Source of the DNA: Pedobacter miscanthi
Lineage (GTDB): Bacteria; Bacteroidota; Bacteroidia; Sphingobacteriales; Sphingobacteriaceae
Reading direction: 5' to 3'
DNA length: 64,000 nt
NCBI RefSeq assembly: GCF_003315595.1
Contig: NZ_QNQU01000003.1
Coordinates: 310,001-374,000, forward strand
The position numbers were made by a program, and so were the translations under genes. Under the pieces are notes generated by a model, which saw only the letters and a list, made by a program, of their open reading frames with translations, did not search any database and was not told the origin of the DNA. Shown in pieces: positions 1-13,700 of the stretch; the stretch's first letter is position 1, and each line of letters starts with the position of its first letter.

Positions 1-1490
1 CGGATAGACCAGTTTAAAATATGGTCTCTGCGGGCATTTTGTGCCGGAAAACTGTTTAAAATATATTCAAAAAATGATTTTCCGGGTTTATATTCGAATT
101 TATCGGTAATCTGTATAAACAGAAAATAAGTATAGATATCGTCGCTTAAGAAGCGTACAATTTCAGTAGGTATGGTAGTGCTTAACCTCTTTTCCTCGAT
201 AATAATACCAGCATGCAGTAATTCTTCGTAAGCATCAGGATAACAATTGATATAACTCAATATCTTTTCTTTCGATACCCTTAGTTTTTTATTCCCTTCG
301 GATATGCAATCGCTTATTTTTTTGAGGAGGAATATCTTTTCTGTACTCTTTTTTGCCAGGAATACCCGCTTTTCTAAGAAATAGCTGATTAATTCGTAAC
401 AAAGCAAAGGATTACTTAGCTCAAGATGGTGGTTCTCATCCTTGAGCTTGAAATAAACCTGTAACCAAAATGGTGTTTTAAACTGGGCCAGCAGGGGAGG
501 GCTTACATCTGCCCGGTTGATAATCTTATTTTCGATGTGGCTAAGGGTGTAAAGCACCTCATCGGCATTTAGCGGCGGTACATTGCTTAGTGTATCTTCA
601 TCATAAAATAAGCCTGTATACCAGGCTTTAGTTAAAGATGCAGAACCGTAAATAGCAGGCTGTAAATTAATCCAGCTGTTTGTTCTTAAACCGAAAATAA
701 GTTTAACAAAATTATTTTCTTCTATGCTGTATAAAAAATCTATAAAAGTTTTAAAATGGTTGCTTCTGGCAAGCAATTCGTCAATGCCATCAACAATAAT
801 GATGAAACGGCCTTCGCGCTTTTCGGGATTTTTCTTAAAAAAACTGATCAGTTCGGTTAAACTGCCAAATTTGAATTCCTTTAAAAACCAATCTTTTAAT
901 GTACTGCCATTCTGTATAATGGTGCTGATGCTGGTAGAGTTTATCATCAGCACGATATCGTTTTTGTACAGGGCATTTTCCGAAAAGAAAAAATACTCTA
1001 CCATGTGTGCCAGTAAAATAGACTTACCCTGCCCGGGTTGTGCACTTACCGTGGTAAACTGGTAATTGTTTTTTAAAAAATAATCGAAATCGGGGTAGAA
1101 AAAGCTTCTGTTCGCTGTGGCGCTAAACGGAACACCTGAATTATTTTTTTTGGCAATTAACGAAATTTCGGTAATGGCATGTGCTTTTAGTTTTAAATCC
1201 TGCCATACACTCTGAACGGAAGTGGTCTGGTTTTCCTTGTCTTTACAGAACGAATCCCAATCGTTATAGCCAATATACTGTGAAAGGCTATTTAGGGTGA
1301 ACAATGAAAATTTGTGCAGCGTATTTGCAAATCCGAAGAAGCGCTTAATGGTTGTTTCGCTTACATAGTTCTTCGTTTCCTGGAATACATATTCGGAAAT
1401 GATCTTACAATGGGCTGGGTCGATGTTTCTCAAACCAGATTTTATAAGGACAAACTTCCTGAGTTCGATAAGGAGATCGTTAGCGTTCAT
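1..1490 (-). CDS. NACHT/STAND-type P-loop NTPase, 5' part only
   Basis: Seen: reading leftward from the ATG at 1490-1488, an open frame of 496 codons runs off the window edge, so the C-terminal sensor or effector part is missing. An in-frame TGA lies upstream and no earlier ATG follows it, which fixes the start. The first ~85 residues form a small helical module (TIKRFFGF...TLNSLSQYIGYNDWDSF) that I have seen ahead of other Bacteroidota regulators. Then come a Walker A (SAQPGQGKS, about residue 150), a NACHT-like Walker B (RFIIIVDGIDELL, about residue 230) and a sensor-1-like arginine (KLIFGLRTNSW). Known: STAND/NACHT NTPases oligomerise on ligand sensing, and bacterial ones include antiphage proteins. 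Inference: a signalling or defence ATPase. The partner and effector cannot be seen. It is divergent from the adhesin gene. Confidence 0.8.
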   Translation of the reverse strand, partial: MNANDLLIELRKFVLIKSGLRNIDPAHCKIISEYVFQETKNYVSETTIKRFFGFANTLHKFSLFTLNSLSQYIGYNDWDSFCKDKENQTTSVQSVWQDLKLKAHAITEISLIAKKNNSGVPFSATANRSFFYPDFDYFLKNNYQFTTVSAQPGQGKSILLAHMVEYFFFSENALYKNDIVLMINSTSISTIIQNGSTLKDWFLKEFKFGSLTELISFFKKNPEKREGRFIIIVDGIDELLARSNHFKTFIDFLYSIEENNFVKLIFGLRTNSWINLQPAIYGSASLTKAWYTGLFYDEDTLSNVPPLNADEVLYTLSHIENKIINRADVSPPLLAQFKTPFWLQVYFKLKDENHHLELSNPLLCYELISYFLEKRVFLAKKSTEKIFLLKKISDCISEGNKKLRVSKEKILSYINCYPDAYEELLHAGIIIEEKRLSTTIPTEIVRFLSDDIYTYFLFIQITDKFEYKPGKSFFEYILNSFPAQNARRDHILNWSI

Positions 1491-1732
1491 GAATTGACTG
1501 ATGGGATGACTAGCGCTAATGTCATCATAATTTCACAATTGAGGAAATCTATTCAGCAAGAATGCTCTGTATGAATAAAATGAATGAAAGCTATTGCACG
1601 AAAATGAATAGCAATGGATAAGATAGGTTGCTAATCTAGGTATAGATTTGTCATAATTATATAATGCCCTTGAAAAAACATTTACCTAACAGCAGCATTA
1701 CCACATAGTAAGTCTTCTAAATTACGCCTGAC
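1491..1732. promoter_or_regulatory. Divergent intergenic region with a possible adhesin promoter
   Basis: AT-rich gap between the NACHT gene and the adhesin gene. A -7-like element TAGATTTG (1643-1650) matches the Bacteroidota TAnnTTTG consensus on the + strand, but no TTTG lies at the proper distance upstream, so the promoter call is weak. No ORF or RNA gene is visible here. Confidence 0.3.
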
Positions 1733-4700
1733 ATGATGAAAACCCGTACTCCTTCATCCCTAAATGGGATATTCCGCAATACCTGTATTGCACTCATCAT
1801 TCTATTAACGCTCTTCCACTCGAAATCGTATGCGCAAACTAAAATTTTTGCAAATACCGTATCTGCGCAAAGCAGGGTCGATAATGCGAACAACGCAACC
1901 TTAAACGATAATACGTTTGCTTCGGTAAACTCTTATGGTGGAGTTGCAGTTGGCATTGGCGCTTATAGCGGTGAGCTGGAACTCAAATATCCCGCATCAG
2001 TTGCGGCCGGAACCACCTCTTATATCCGAATAGATTTTGATGGTGATATCCTGAACAGGCTACTGGGCGGAAGCCTGGGTACCCTGCTGGCAAATGTTGG
2101 CGGAACGGTGATTCTTGGGAACCACTCTTTCCAGGTAGGTGCCAGAAATGGTGCTACGGCAGTTCCTCCACTGGGTGGTAACAGTGTAGACGGCTTTTCA
2201 TCAGATAATTTAAGACTGGTTAAAGATGCCAATGGTTTCTTTTACTTGGCGATAACGCCAACACAGGCTTACGACAGGGTGTACATTAAAGATGTTACCA
2301 ATGCCGTTTTACTGGGTGTTAGCAATAGTACCAAAGTTTATTATTCATATTATGTTTCTGGTACCGATCCCTGTGCACAGGCATTTACCACAGGTTTTGA
2401 AGGTACAGGCATTACACTCGATGCCCTGCAATTGGGCAGTTCGGGCGTAACCAATAGCGAAAGGGCTATTGATGCAGATCCGAATAATTTTTCTCAATTA
2501 AGTTTAGGTGTACTTGGCGTAGCTTCATCGGTTAGCCAAAATTTCTATTTTACAACACCATCAAATCCTGGTGATGATATTAACCTCAGGTTTAGTTCTA
2601 CGCAGGCATTGCTAACACTGGGACTTCTCCAAAACGTTTCGGTAACAGCGTATAATGGTGGTACGCAGGTATACACCACTTCGGCAGCTTCGCTGTTAAA
2701 TTTAGATTTACTAGGTTTATTAAATAGCGGCCAGCCGGTAACGGTACCATTTTCTCCGGGAGCAAATGTGGTATACGACCGTGTTAAGGTTACATTGGGC
2801 TCGGTTTTAACTGTAAATGCTACACAAACGATTAATGTTTATGGTGTTACACGCTCTGCGGCCAGACCAACTTTTACGGCTCCGGCAAGCAATGCAATTG
2901 CTACCTGTTATAACAGCACAGTACCTTTAACCGCTACCACCGCAAGTACCAACGAACTGATCTGGTACGATGCTATTGAAGGCGGAACAGCATTACAAAC
3001 TGTTGCTTATAACGGTACTTTTACAACACCGGCATTAACTGCCAATAAAACCTATTATGTTGCTGCCAGACGAATTGGCTGTACAACAGAATCTACAAGG
3101 GTACCAGTAGTAATTACAGTTAACCCTCAGATTATATTTAACGGATCAACCCTAACCAACGCCACTCCTGGTTTTGCCTACTCTAAACAACTGGATGTAG
3201 CTACAGGTGGTACGGCAGGTTATACTTATGCTTTAGCAGCAGGCAGTACATTACCGGCAGGTTTAACTTTATCTTCAACCGGTGCAATTACCGGAACACC
3301 AACTGTAGCCAATGCCTACACTTTTTCTGTTGTAGCAACTGATGCTAAAGGATGTAAAGCAACCGCAACCTATAATTTAACGGTAACCGCTGCTTTGGTA
3401 CTTACCCCGGGAGCATTGCCTGATGGTATTACAGGCACAGTTTACCCCACGCAGACCATTCCGGCTGCAACAGGTGGAACCGGACCTTATACTTACAGCG
3501 CAACAGGCGTTCCTCCGGGATTAACCTTTAACCCAACTACAAGAGAAATTACCGGAACACCAACCCAGCCCGGAACTTATACTATTCCGGTTACAGTGGT
3601 TGATGCAAATGGCAATACCCTTGTTTCAAACTATACTATAAAAATTACTGATCCGTTAGTATTGCCTACAGCTACTTTGGCTGATGGTACAACCGGAACA
3701 GTATATACCACGCAGATTATCCCATCTGCAACGGGTGGAACCACGCCTTATACTTATTCGGCAACTGGTCTTCCTCCGGGTTTAACTTTTAACCCGGCTA
3801 CCAAAGCCATTACAGGTACACCAACCACCGCCGGAACTTATACCGTACCGGTTACGGTAACCGATGCTGATGGAAAAACGGTAACAACCAATTATACCAT
3901 CAACATCAACAACCCGTTGGTTTTACCAGCGGCAACTTTACCTGATGGAACTGAAGGAGTAGTGTATGCTACGCAAACTTTACCAGCTGCAACAGGTGGT
4001 GTTGGTCCGTATACTTATGTAGGTACGGGTTTACCTGCCGGATTATCATTTAATACCACTACAAGAGAAATTACCGGAACGCCAACTCAGGCAGGTAATT
4101 ATAGTATTGGTGTTACCGTTACCGATAGTCAGGGTAAAACAGCCAGCAATACTTATACTGTTAAAGTAAATGGTACATTAACTTTACCTACAAGAACATT
4201 ACCTAATGGAATTGTGGGTACATCTTATTTACCACAAACTTTACCTGCGGTAACAGGTGGCGTTGGTCCTTATACTTATGCGGCTACCGGCCTTCCTCCG
4301 GGATTAACCTTTAACCCAACTACAAGAGAAATTACCGGTACGCCTACGCAGGGTGGTAACTATACTATTTCTGTAACGGCAACAGATGCTAACAACAATA
4401 AAGCAACTACTACTTACGCATTGGCAGTTACTGTAAATGCTCCGGTTGTGGCTTCGGCAACAGTATGTACCGGAAGTACAGCAACTTTAACGGTTAGTAA
4501 TCTTCAAACCGGTGTTACCTATAACTGGTATGCTTCTACAGGAAGTACACCTTTAGTAACGGGTAATAACGGAACTTTTGTAACCCCTGCGGTTACTTCG
4601 GCAACCGTATTTTATGTTGAAGCTGTTTCTGGAACAGCAGTAAGTGCAAGAACGTCGGTAACCGTTTCGGTTAACCCACCTGCAACTTTAGCTACGGTAA

Positions 4701-7700
4701 CCACAAACAACCAGATCATCAACTCCGGACAAAGCACTACTTTAAATGCAACTGCTGATGCAGGAAATACCATTGCCTGGTTTGATGCTCCAACAGCAGG
4801 AACACAGGTAGGAACCGGAACTTCGTTTACTACCCCGGCTTTAACTGCAACCAAAACTTATTATATAGAAACCACCAGTACCAACGGATGTAAAAGCGCA
4901 AGCCGCGTTCCGGTAACTGTAACCGTAATTAACGGTGGTGGTGCAACTGCATGTAATGCAGCTAATAGTCAGAACACCGGTATTAACGGTATCTGCTTAT
5001 TGTGCTCGGTTAGTGGTGCAGGTAACTCAACAGATGCAAACACAAGCAACTTCACCAGAATTTCACTTGCTGTAGGCGTTACTGCAACGGGTTATCAGCA
5101 ATTAATATTCCCTTCAGTTGGCGTAGCTACTGATAGTATCCGTTTAGATTTAGCCTTACCAACCGGTTTAGCCGATGTTGGTCTTTTAAATAACGTAACC
5201 ATTACCGTATTAAATGGCACTACCGTTGTAAGAACTGTACAACTGGGCGGTGGATTATTAAACCTTCAACTTTTATCCGGTAACCGTTTTGCAGCAACTG
5301 TTTTGGCAGGTGGTGCATACGATAGGGTTCAGGTAAGTTTCGGTGCATTGGTTTCGGCTTTAACCAGCCTTGATATTTATGGTGCAACTGTTGTTTATCC
5401 TAATCCAACATTTATTTCAGGTTCACAATCAATTTGCTCCGGCGGTTCGGTAGCATTAAGTGCAACTGCAAACGGAGGTACAACCTTAGCCTGGTTTGAT
5501 GCCCCAACAGGCGGAACACAGGTTGGAACCGGTGCAAACTTTACTACACCAGCCTTAACAACAACTACAACTTATTATGTTCAGGTAAGCAAAGGTAGCT
5601 GTTCTAATACCACAAGGGTTCCGGTAACCATTACCGTTAATCCGGCAATTGTGTTTGCAGGCTCAACATTAACCAATGCTACAATTGCAGCCGCCTACAG
5701 CAAACAACTTCCGGTAGCAACAGGCGGTACACCAGGTTATACCTACGCTTTGGCTGCAGGCAGCACCTTGCCTGCCGGCTTAACTTTATCACCAGGCGGC
5801 CTTGTAAGTGGTACACCAACTGCTACAGGTAACGCAACCTTCGATGTGGTGGTAACCGATACGAAAAACTGTACTGCAACGGCAACCTTTACTTTAACAG
5901 TAACACCTGCATTGGCTTTAGCTCCTGGTGCATTGCCAAATGGTGTAACAGGCACGCCTTATACAACAAATGGAATTCCGGCTGCAACAGGCGGAACAGG
6001 TCCATACACTTATTCGGCTACAGGTCTTCCTCCGGGATTAACCTTTAACCCGGCAACGAGAGAAATTACAGGTACACCAACACAAGTTGGAACCTACACT
6101 ATACCGGTTACGGTAACTGATGCCAATGGCAATACCATTACGGCTAACTATACGCTTAAAGTAACCGATCCTTTGGTTTTACCTGCAGCAACTTTGGCTA
6201 ACGGAACCACTGGAACAGTTTATCCTACACAAACTATTCCTTCTGCAACCGGTGGATCAACACCTTATACTTATTCTGCAACTGGTCTTCCTCCGGGATT
6301 AACCTTTGATCCGGCTACAAGGGAAATTAAAGGAACACCTACACAGGCAGGTACTTTCACGGTACCGGTAACAGTTACGGATGCTGATGGAAAAACAGCA
6401 ACCAATAACTATACGATTACAGTTGTTAATCCTTTATTGTTGCCAGCAGCTACTTTACCTGATGGAACAGAAGGAACAGTATATGCTGCCCAAACTTTAC
6501 CTGAGGCAACTGGTGGTGTGGGTCCGTATACTTACGTGGCAACCAACCTTCCGGCAGGCATAACCTTTGATCCTGCTACCAGACAAATTTCGGGTACGCC
6601 TACACAGGCCGGAAATTATGCTATTGGTGTTACCGTTACGGATAGCGAAGGCAGAACAGCCAGTAACACTTATGCGCTTAAAGTAATCGGCGTATTAACT
6701 TTACCAGGTGCCACTTTACCTAATGGTATTGTAGGTACTCCATATCCAACACAAACCTTACCAGCGGTAACCGGCGGAACAGCACCATATACTTATCTGG
6801 CAAGCGGTCTTCCTCCGGGATTAAGCTTTAATACCGCAACAAGAGAAATTACAGGAACACCATTGTTAGGTGGAACTTTCACTATTTCTTTAACTGCAAC
6901 AGATGCAAACGGAAACAAAGCCACAACCGCTTATAGCTTAACTGTAACGGTTAATGCACCAGTTGTTGCGGCAGCAACAGTATGTGCTGGCAGCCCTGCT
7001 AGTTTAAGCGTAAGCAACCTGCAGGCAGGTGTAACTTATAACTGGTATGCTTCTACCGGAAATACACCTCTGGCTACCAATAATACAGGTGTGTTTGTAA
7101 CACCTGCGATAACTGGTCCAACTGTTTATTATGTAGAGGCAGTATCCGGAACTGCAGTAAGTGCAAGAACTGCCGTAAACGTTTCAGTTAATCCACCGGC
7201 AACCCCTGCAACTGTTACCACAAACAGCCAGGTAATTAACGCTGGTCAGTCTACTACTTTATTGGCTACCGCCGATGCAGGCAATACCATTCAGTGGTAC
7301 GATGCTGCAACAGGTGGTACACAGGTAGGTGCTGGTAGTTCATTTACTACTCCGGTACTTAATGCAACCACAACTTATTATGTAGAAACAACCAATGCAA
7401 ACGGCTGTAAAAGTGCAAGCCGGGTGCCGGTAACTGTAACCGTATTAAACAATAATGGCGGTACGGCCTGTAACGCTGCAAATTCGCAAAACTCTGGTAT
7501 CACCGGAATCTGCTTATTGTGTGGTGTAACCGGTGCCGGCAACTCTACTGATGCCGATCCATCTAACTTTACCCGAATTTCACTTTCGGTAGGTGTGGGT
7601 GCTTCGGGTTACCAACAATTGATTTTCCCTTCAGCTGGATCAGCTACCGATAGCATCCGTTTGGATTTAGCCTTACCAGGTGGTTTATTGGATTTAACTG

Positions 7701-10700
7701 CTTTGGGTAATGTTACTGTAAACGTATTAAACGGTACTACGGTTGTTAGAACAGTTCAGTTAAACTCAGCATTATTAAATCTGCAGTTACTTTCGGGTAA
7801 CCGTTTCGCTGCAACAGTAGCAGCAGGCGGTGCTTACGATAGGGTACAGGTAAGCTTCGGTGCATTGCTTTCGGCAGTAACCAGCTTGGATGTTTATGGT
7901 GCAACCGTAATTTATCCTAACCCAACAGTTACAGCTGGCTCGCAGACTATATGTGCCGGCAGTACTGCAACTTTAACTGCAACCGCAAACGGTGGTACTA
8001 CTTTGGCCTGGTTTGATGCCCCTACGGGTGGTACACAACTGGCCGCTGGAGAAACATTTACTACACCAGCTTTAACTGCTACCACCACTTATTATATCCA
8101 GGTAAGCAAAGGTACCTGCGCAAATGTAACCAGGGTTCCGGTAACTGTTACCGTTACTCCGGCATTACCTACACCGGTACTGGCAACTATTGCCAATGTT
8201 TGTGAAGGCTCGTCGGCAACGTTATCAGTTGCTAATCCTGATCCGGCAGTAACTTACAAATGGTACGATGCCGCAACAGCTGGGAACTTAGTGTTTACCG
8301 GTGCAGTATTTCAAACTCCGGCTTTAACGGCTGCAACTACTTATTATGTAGAAGCATCGCAGGGTAACTGTACAAGTGCTGCACGTGCTGCCGCAGCGGT
8401 TTCCGTAAATCCACGTCCGGCATTACCTGTGGTAACTGCAAGTTCATCAACAGTAAGTGCAGGTCAAACCGCAATTTTAACAGCAACTTCTGCTGATCCA
8501 ACCAATACTTTCAATTGGTATACTTCTAATACTTCAACTACGCCGGTTTATGTTGGTGCTACGTATGTTACACCTCCATTATTGGCTACCACAACCTATT
8601 ATGTAGAATCGGTTTCTACCAATGGTTGTACTTCGGCCAGCCGTGTACAGGTTACCATTACAGTTGATGGCAACGGATCGCCAAATCCGGTACCTTGCGA
8701 GGCAGCAACTACACAGGTTAACGGTGTAAATGGTGTAGCCTTATTATCAGGTGTATTTAACCCTGCGCTGGCCATCGATAACGATACTCAAACTGCATCA
8801 TCATTGGTAATGCCAGTTGGCGCACTAGGTGCTTCGGTTTATCAAAGGGTTGGTTTCGGATCATTGTCTAAAGTGGGCGATACCGTACGTGTACTGGTAT
8901 CATCGCCAGGAAAATTATTATCACTTGCGTTATTGGGCAACGCTGCAATTACCACCTATGTGGGAAGCAACAGCAATGGCGATACGCATTTATTAAACGA
9001 TAACTTAATCAATATTCAGTTGTTAAGCGGCAATACACAGGCCTTAATCACTTTTGTTCCAACAAATGTTTTTGACGGGATAGAGGTAAGGTTAAACTCA
9101 GGTTTGTTGGGTGCTTTAACATCAATCAACTTAAATTACGCACAACGTATTTTGGTGGCTCCAACAGTAACAGCTGCTAATGTTACCTCTTGTGTGGGTT
9201 CTACTGCGCAGTTGCAGGTTAGCAATCCATCAGCAGGTTTAACTTACAGATGGTACGATGCAACGGGTACTTACCTAAGCGGTAAAGACGGTATCATATT
9301 TACCACACCGGCTTTAACCGGCGACACCAAATTCTATGTTGCAGCAGTTTCTGCAACAGGTTGTGTAAGCTACAAAACAGTAGTAAATGTAACTACAAAC
9401 CCGGCTCCGGTAACACCTGATTTACTTTCGGCATCGGTTAATACCTGCCCTAATACATCGGTTACCTTCCAGGTTAAAAACCCGGTTGTAGGTACAACTT
9501 ACAACTGGTACGACACGGCAACTTCAACTACCGTATTGTTTACCGGTGATAACTTTACCACGCCGTTAATTACTGCCGACAGAAGTTATTTTGTGGCAGC
9601 GGTAAACAGCTGTGGTGCTTCATCAGCCAGAACAGAAGGTAAAATTGTACTTGGAACAATTGATGTTCCGGTAATTACACCTCCATCGATCACCATCAGT
9701 GAAGGTTCTGTTGCGGTATTAAAAGCAACTTCAAGTACAGCAGGCGCAACCATTAACTGGTACACTACTGCGAACGGAACTGTTCCGGTATTTACAGGTG
9801 AAACTTATGTAACACCACAATTAAGCACTACTACAACCTATTATGTAGAGGCAACAGTTGCCGGCGGATGTACTGCAACCAGCAGGGCAACGGTAACTGT
9901 AACGGTTGTTCCTAATGGTAACCCAGTAGTTACACCATGCGGTGCCGCTACAACAACAGTGGCAAGCGGTGTAACGGGTGTAGCAGTATTGGCAGGCGTT
10001 TATAACCCTACTTTTGCGGTTGATAACGACATCAATACAGGATCCAGCCTGGTTATTCCGGTAGGATTATTAGGTGCATCTGTTTATCACCAGCTTGGTT
10101 TTACAGGATTATCGAACGTAGGCGATACTTTAAGGGTGAAAATTACCACTCCTGGTACATTGCTTTCGGTAGCGGTATTACCTAACTTAACGGTAACAAC
10201 TTTCCAGGGTACAACCAGCAATAACGATGCAGTTTCTGTATCCAATCCGTTAATCAGCCTAAAACTATTAGCGGGCGGAACATCGGCCATATTAACTTTC
10301 GTACCAACCATCAGATTCGATGGAGTAGAATTGAGGTTAAACTCAGGTCTGCTTGGCGCATTAACATCTGTTAACCTGGATTATGCACAAAGGGTAATTA
10401 CAACTCCAACCGTTAATGCAGCTACAGCAAGTGCATGTCAGGGTTCATCTGCAACATTAAGCGTGCAGAACCCGCAGGCTGGCGTAGTGTACAAATGGTA
10501 CCTGGGTGCCACTTATCAGGCAGGAAAAGACGGACCAACTTTTACAACCGATCCAACTTTAACTGCTGGTACTTATACTTATTCGGTAACCGCAACAGCT
10601 AATGGTTGCGAAACTCCGGGAACCAATGTTGTGGTAACTATTCTGCCTCCACCGGTTGTACCGATACCATCAACAACCAACCCGGCTACAACCTGTATCA

Positions 10701-13700
10701 ATACTCCTGCTACTTTAAGTGTACAGGCAGTTGCAGGCTTAACCTATAACTGGTATGATGCAGCAGTTGGCGGAAACTTATTGGTGACCAACAACAGCAG
10801 CTTTACAACATCTGCATCACTTGCAGCAGGCACTTACGATTATTATGTAGAAGCACTAAGTGGCGCAGGTTGTTCAAGCTCAACCCGTACTAAAATTTCA
10901 ATCACAGTTAATCCATCGGCATTACCTGCTGATTTAACGGTAACCGGAACTACATCATTATGTGCATCTGGTACAGCCGTACTTACTGCAACCAGCACAA
11001 CGGTAACCAATCCGGTGTTTACCTGGTACAGCGATGCTGCTTTAACGCAGGTAGCTTTTGTAGGTGCAGTATTTACTACACCGGCTATAACGGCAACCAC
11101 CAAATATTATGTTACCGTTAGCGGAACAAATAAATGTGCCAATACAGCTGGCAATGCAAAAGAGGTTACCATCACGGTAAATCCTGTTGCGGGTCCAACT
11201 GATATTAACCTTGCCGGAACCAGTACAATTTGTGGTGGCTCAACAGTTACTTTAACTGCAAGCAGCACAACGGTAACCAATCCGGTATTTACCTGGTACA
11301 GCGATGCTGCTTTAACAACAGTGGCATTTACCGGTGCCAGCTTTATTACTCCGGCACTTAGTGCAACCACTACTTATTATGTAACGGTTAAAGGAGATAA
11401 CAAATGTGAGAACACAGCAGCAACAGCAAAATCGATAACCATTACGGTTAATCCTAAAGCTACTGATGTTGACATCGCCATCAACGGCATTACATCAATC
11501 TGTAAAGGCTCTACCGCTTCGCTGTCTGCTTCAACCACAACAGTAATCAACCCGGTATTTACCTGGTACAGTGATGCAGCTTTAACTACGGTAGCATTTA
11601 GCGGAGCCAGTTTCACTACTCCTGCACTTAATGCAACCACTACTTATTATGTAACCGTAAGGGGTGATAATAAATGTGAGAATACACCGGCCAACGCTAA
11701 AGTTGTAACTGTAACTGTTAAGGACTTTGCTACCGCTGCTGATATTGCAGTAAGCAATGCCCAGATCTGTTCAGGTTCTACTGTAATGTTAATGGCATCG
11801 AGTACAACGGTAACCCAACCGGTATTTACCTGGTACAGCGATGCATCATTAACCAGTGTGGTATTTACTGGTCCAACTTTTACAGTAACCGGTTTAACCG
11901 CTACTACCACTTATTATGTAAGTGTTAAAGGCGCCAACAAATGCGAAAATGCTGCGGCCGATGCCAAAGCAGTAACTGTAACGGTTAATCCTTTAGCCAC
12001 TACAACCGATATTATTGTTAACGGCAGTACAACAGCCTGTGCAGGTTCATCAGCAGTATTAAGTGCAACATCTGCAACAGTAACCAACCCGGTATTTACC
12101 TGGTACAGTGATGCAGCTTTAACCAATGTAAGTTTCATTGGTGCTACATTTACTACCCCGGTACTTAATACAACTACCACTTATTATGTAACTGTAAAAG
12201 GTGATAATAAATGTGAAAACGCACCAGGTACAGCAAAAGTAATTACCATAACAGTTAAACCGGTTTCAACCGCTGCCGATATTACTGCTAATGATGCAAC
12301 CATCTGTTCAGGATCAGGTACTACATTGGTAGCCAGTACAACAACGGTTACTAACCCAATATTTACCTGGTATAACGATGCCGCTTTAACTTCGGTAGCT
12401 TATGTAGGTACATCATTTGTAACCCCGGTATTAACTGCAACAACCAAATACTATGTTACAGTAAGAGGCGATAACCAATGTGAAAACTCGGGTATCACCG
12501 CAAAAGTGGTAACAGTTAACGTTAATCAGTCTGCAGTTGCCGCCGATATTACTTTATCTACACCAACACTGGTATGTGGATCGGGTACTGCGGTAATCAA
12601 TGCCAGTTCGACAACAGTAACCAACCCGGTATTTACCTGGTACAACGATGCCTCTTTAACAAGTGTAGCCTTTACCGGCCCAATATTTACCACACCGGTA
12701 TTAACGACTACAACAACTTATTATGTAACCGTTAAAGGCAGCAACAAATGCGAAAACTCAGCAGCAAATGCAGTGGCAGTAACCATTAAGGTTAACCCTA
12801 TAGCAGTTGCGAGCGATATTATTGTAAACGGATCAACAAATGTTTGCGGAGGATCTGCTACAGTATTAACAGCCAGTAGCACAACGGTTACCAATCCGGT
12901 ATTTACCTGGTACACCAATGCAACTTTAACTAATGTGGCTTTTGTTGGCGCAGTATTTACAACACCAACATTAACCGCTAACACTACTTACTATGTAACA
13001 GTAAAAGGTGATAATAAATGCGAAAACAGTGCAGCAACGGCTAAATCTGTAAACATTGTGGTTAACCCTGTTGCTTCGGCAAGCGATGTTACTGCGGCCG
13101 ATGCAAACATCTGCGCAGGTTCATCAGCTAGTTTAGTTGCCAGCACTACAACAGTAACCAACCCGGTATTTACCTGGTACAGCGATGCTGCCTTAACAAC
13201 TCCGGTATTTACAGGTGCCACATTTAACACACCGGTATTAACTGCAACAACTAAGTATTACCTCACAGTAAAAGGTGATAACAGATGCGAAAGTTCTGCT
13301 GCAAATGCTAAAGTGGTTACCGTTAATGTAAATGCGGTAGCAACAGCAGCCGATATTACTTTATCTACACCAGCATTGGTATGCGGATCGGGTACTGCGG
13401 TAATCAATGCGAGCTCAACAACAGTAACCAACCCGGTATTTACCTGGTACAATGATGCTTCATTAACAAGTGTCGCCTTTACCGGCCCATCATTTACCAC
13501 ACCTGTATTAACTGCTACTAAAACTTATTACGTAACAGTTAAAGGCACAAATAAATGTGAAAACACCCCTGCAAATGCTGCAACCGTAACGATTAAGGTT
13601 AATCCGGTTGCCATTGCTACAGATATCACAGTAAATGGATCAACTTCAGTTTGTGCAAGTACAGCAGCAACACTTGCTGCAACAAGCACAACGGTAACCA

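Noticed and set aside
724..1574. Two plus-strand ORFs (724-1065 and 1314-1574)
   Set aside because: Both are antisense to the NACHT NTPase frame, which has clear motifs and runs unbroken to the window edge.
10843..13500. A ladder of minus-strand ORFs of ~80-88 aa at ~270-bp spacing
   Set aside because: They are antisense shadows of the eleven Ig modules; their spacing simply mirrors the repeat period and the products are compositionally odd.
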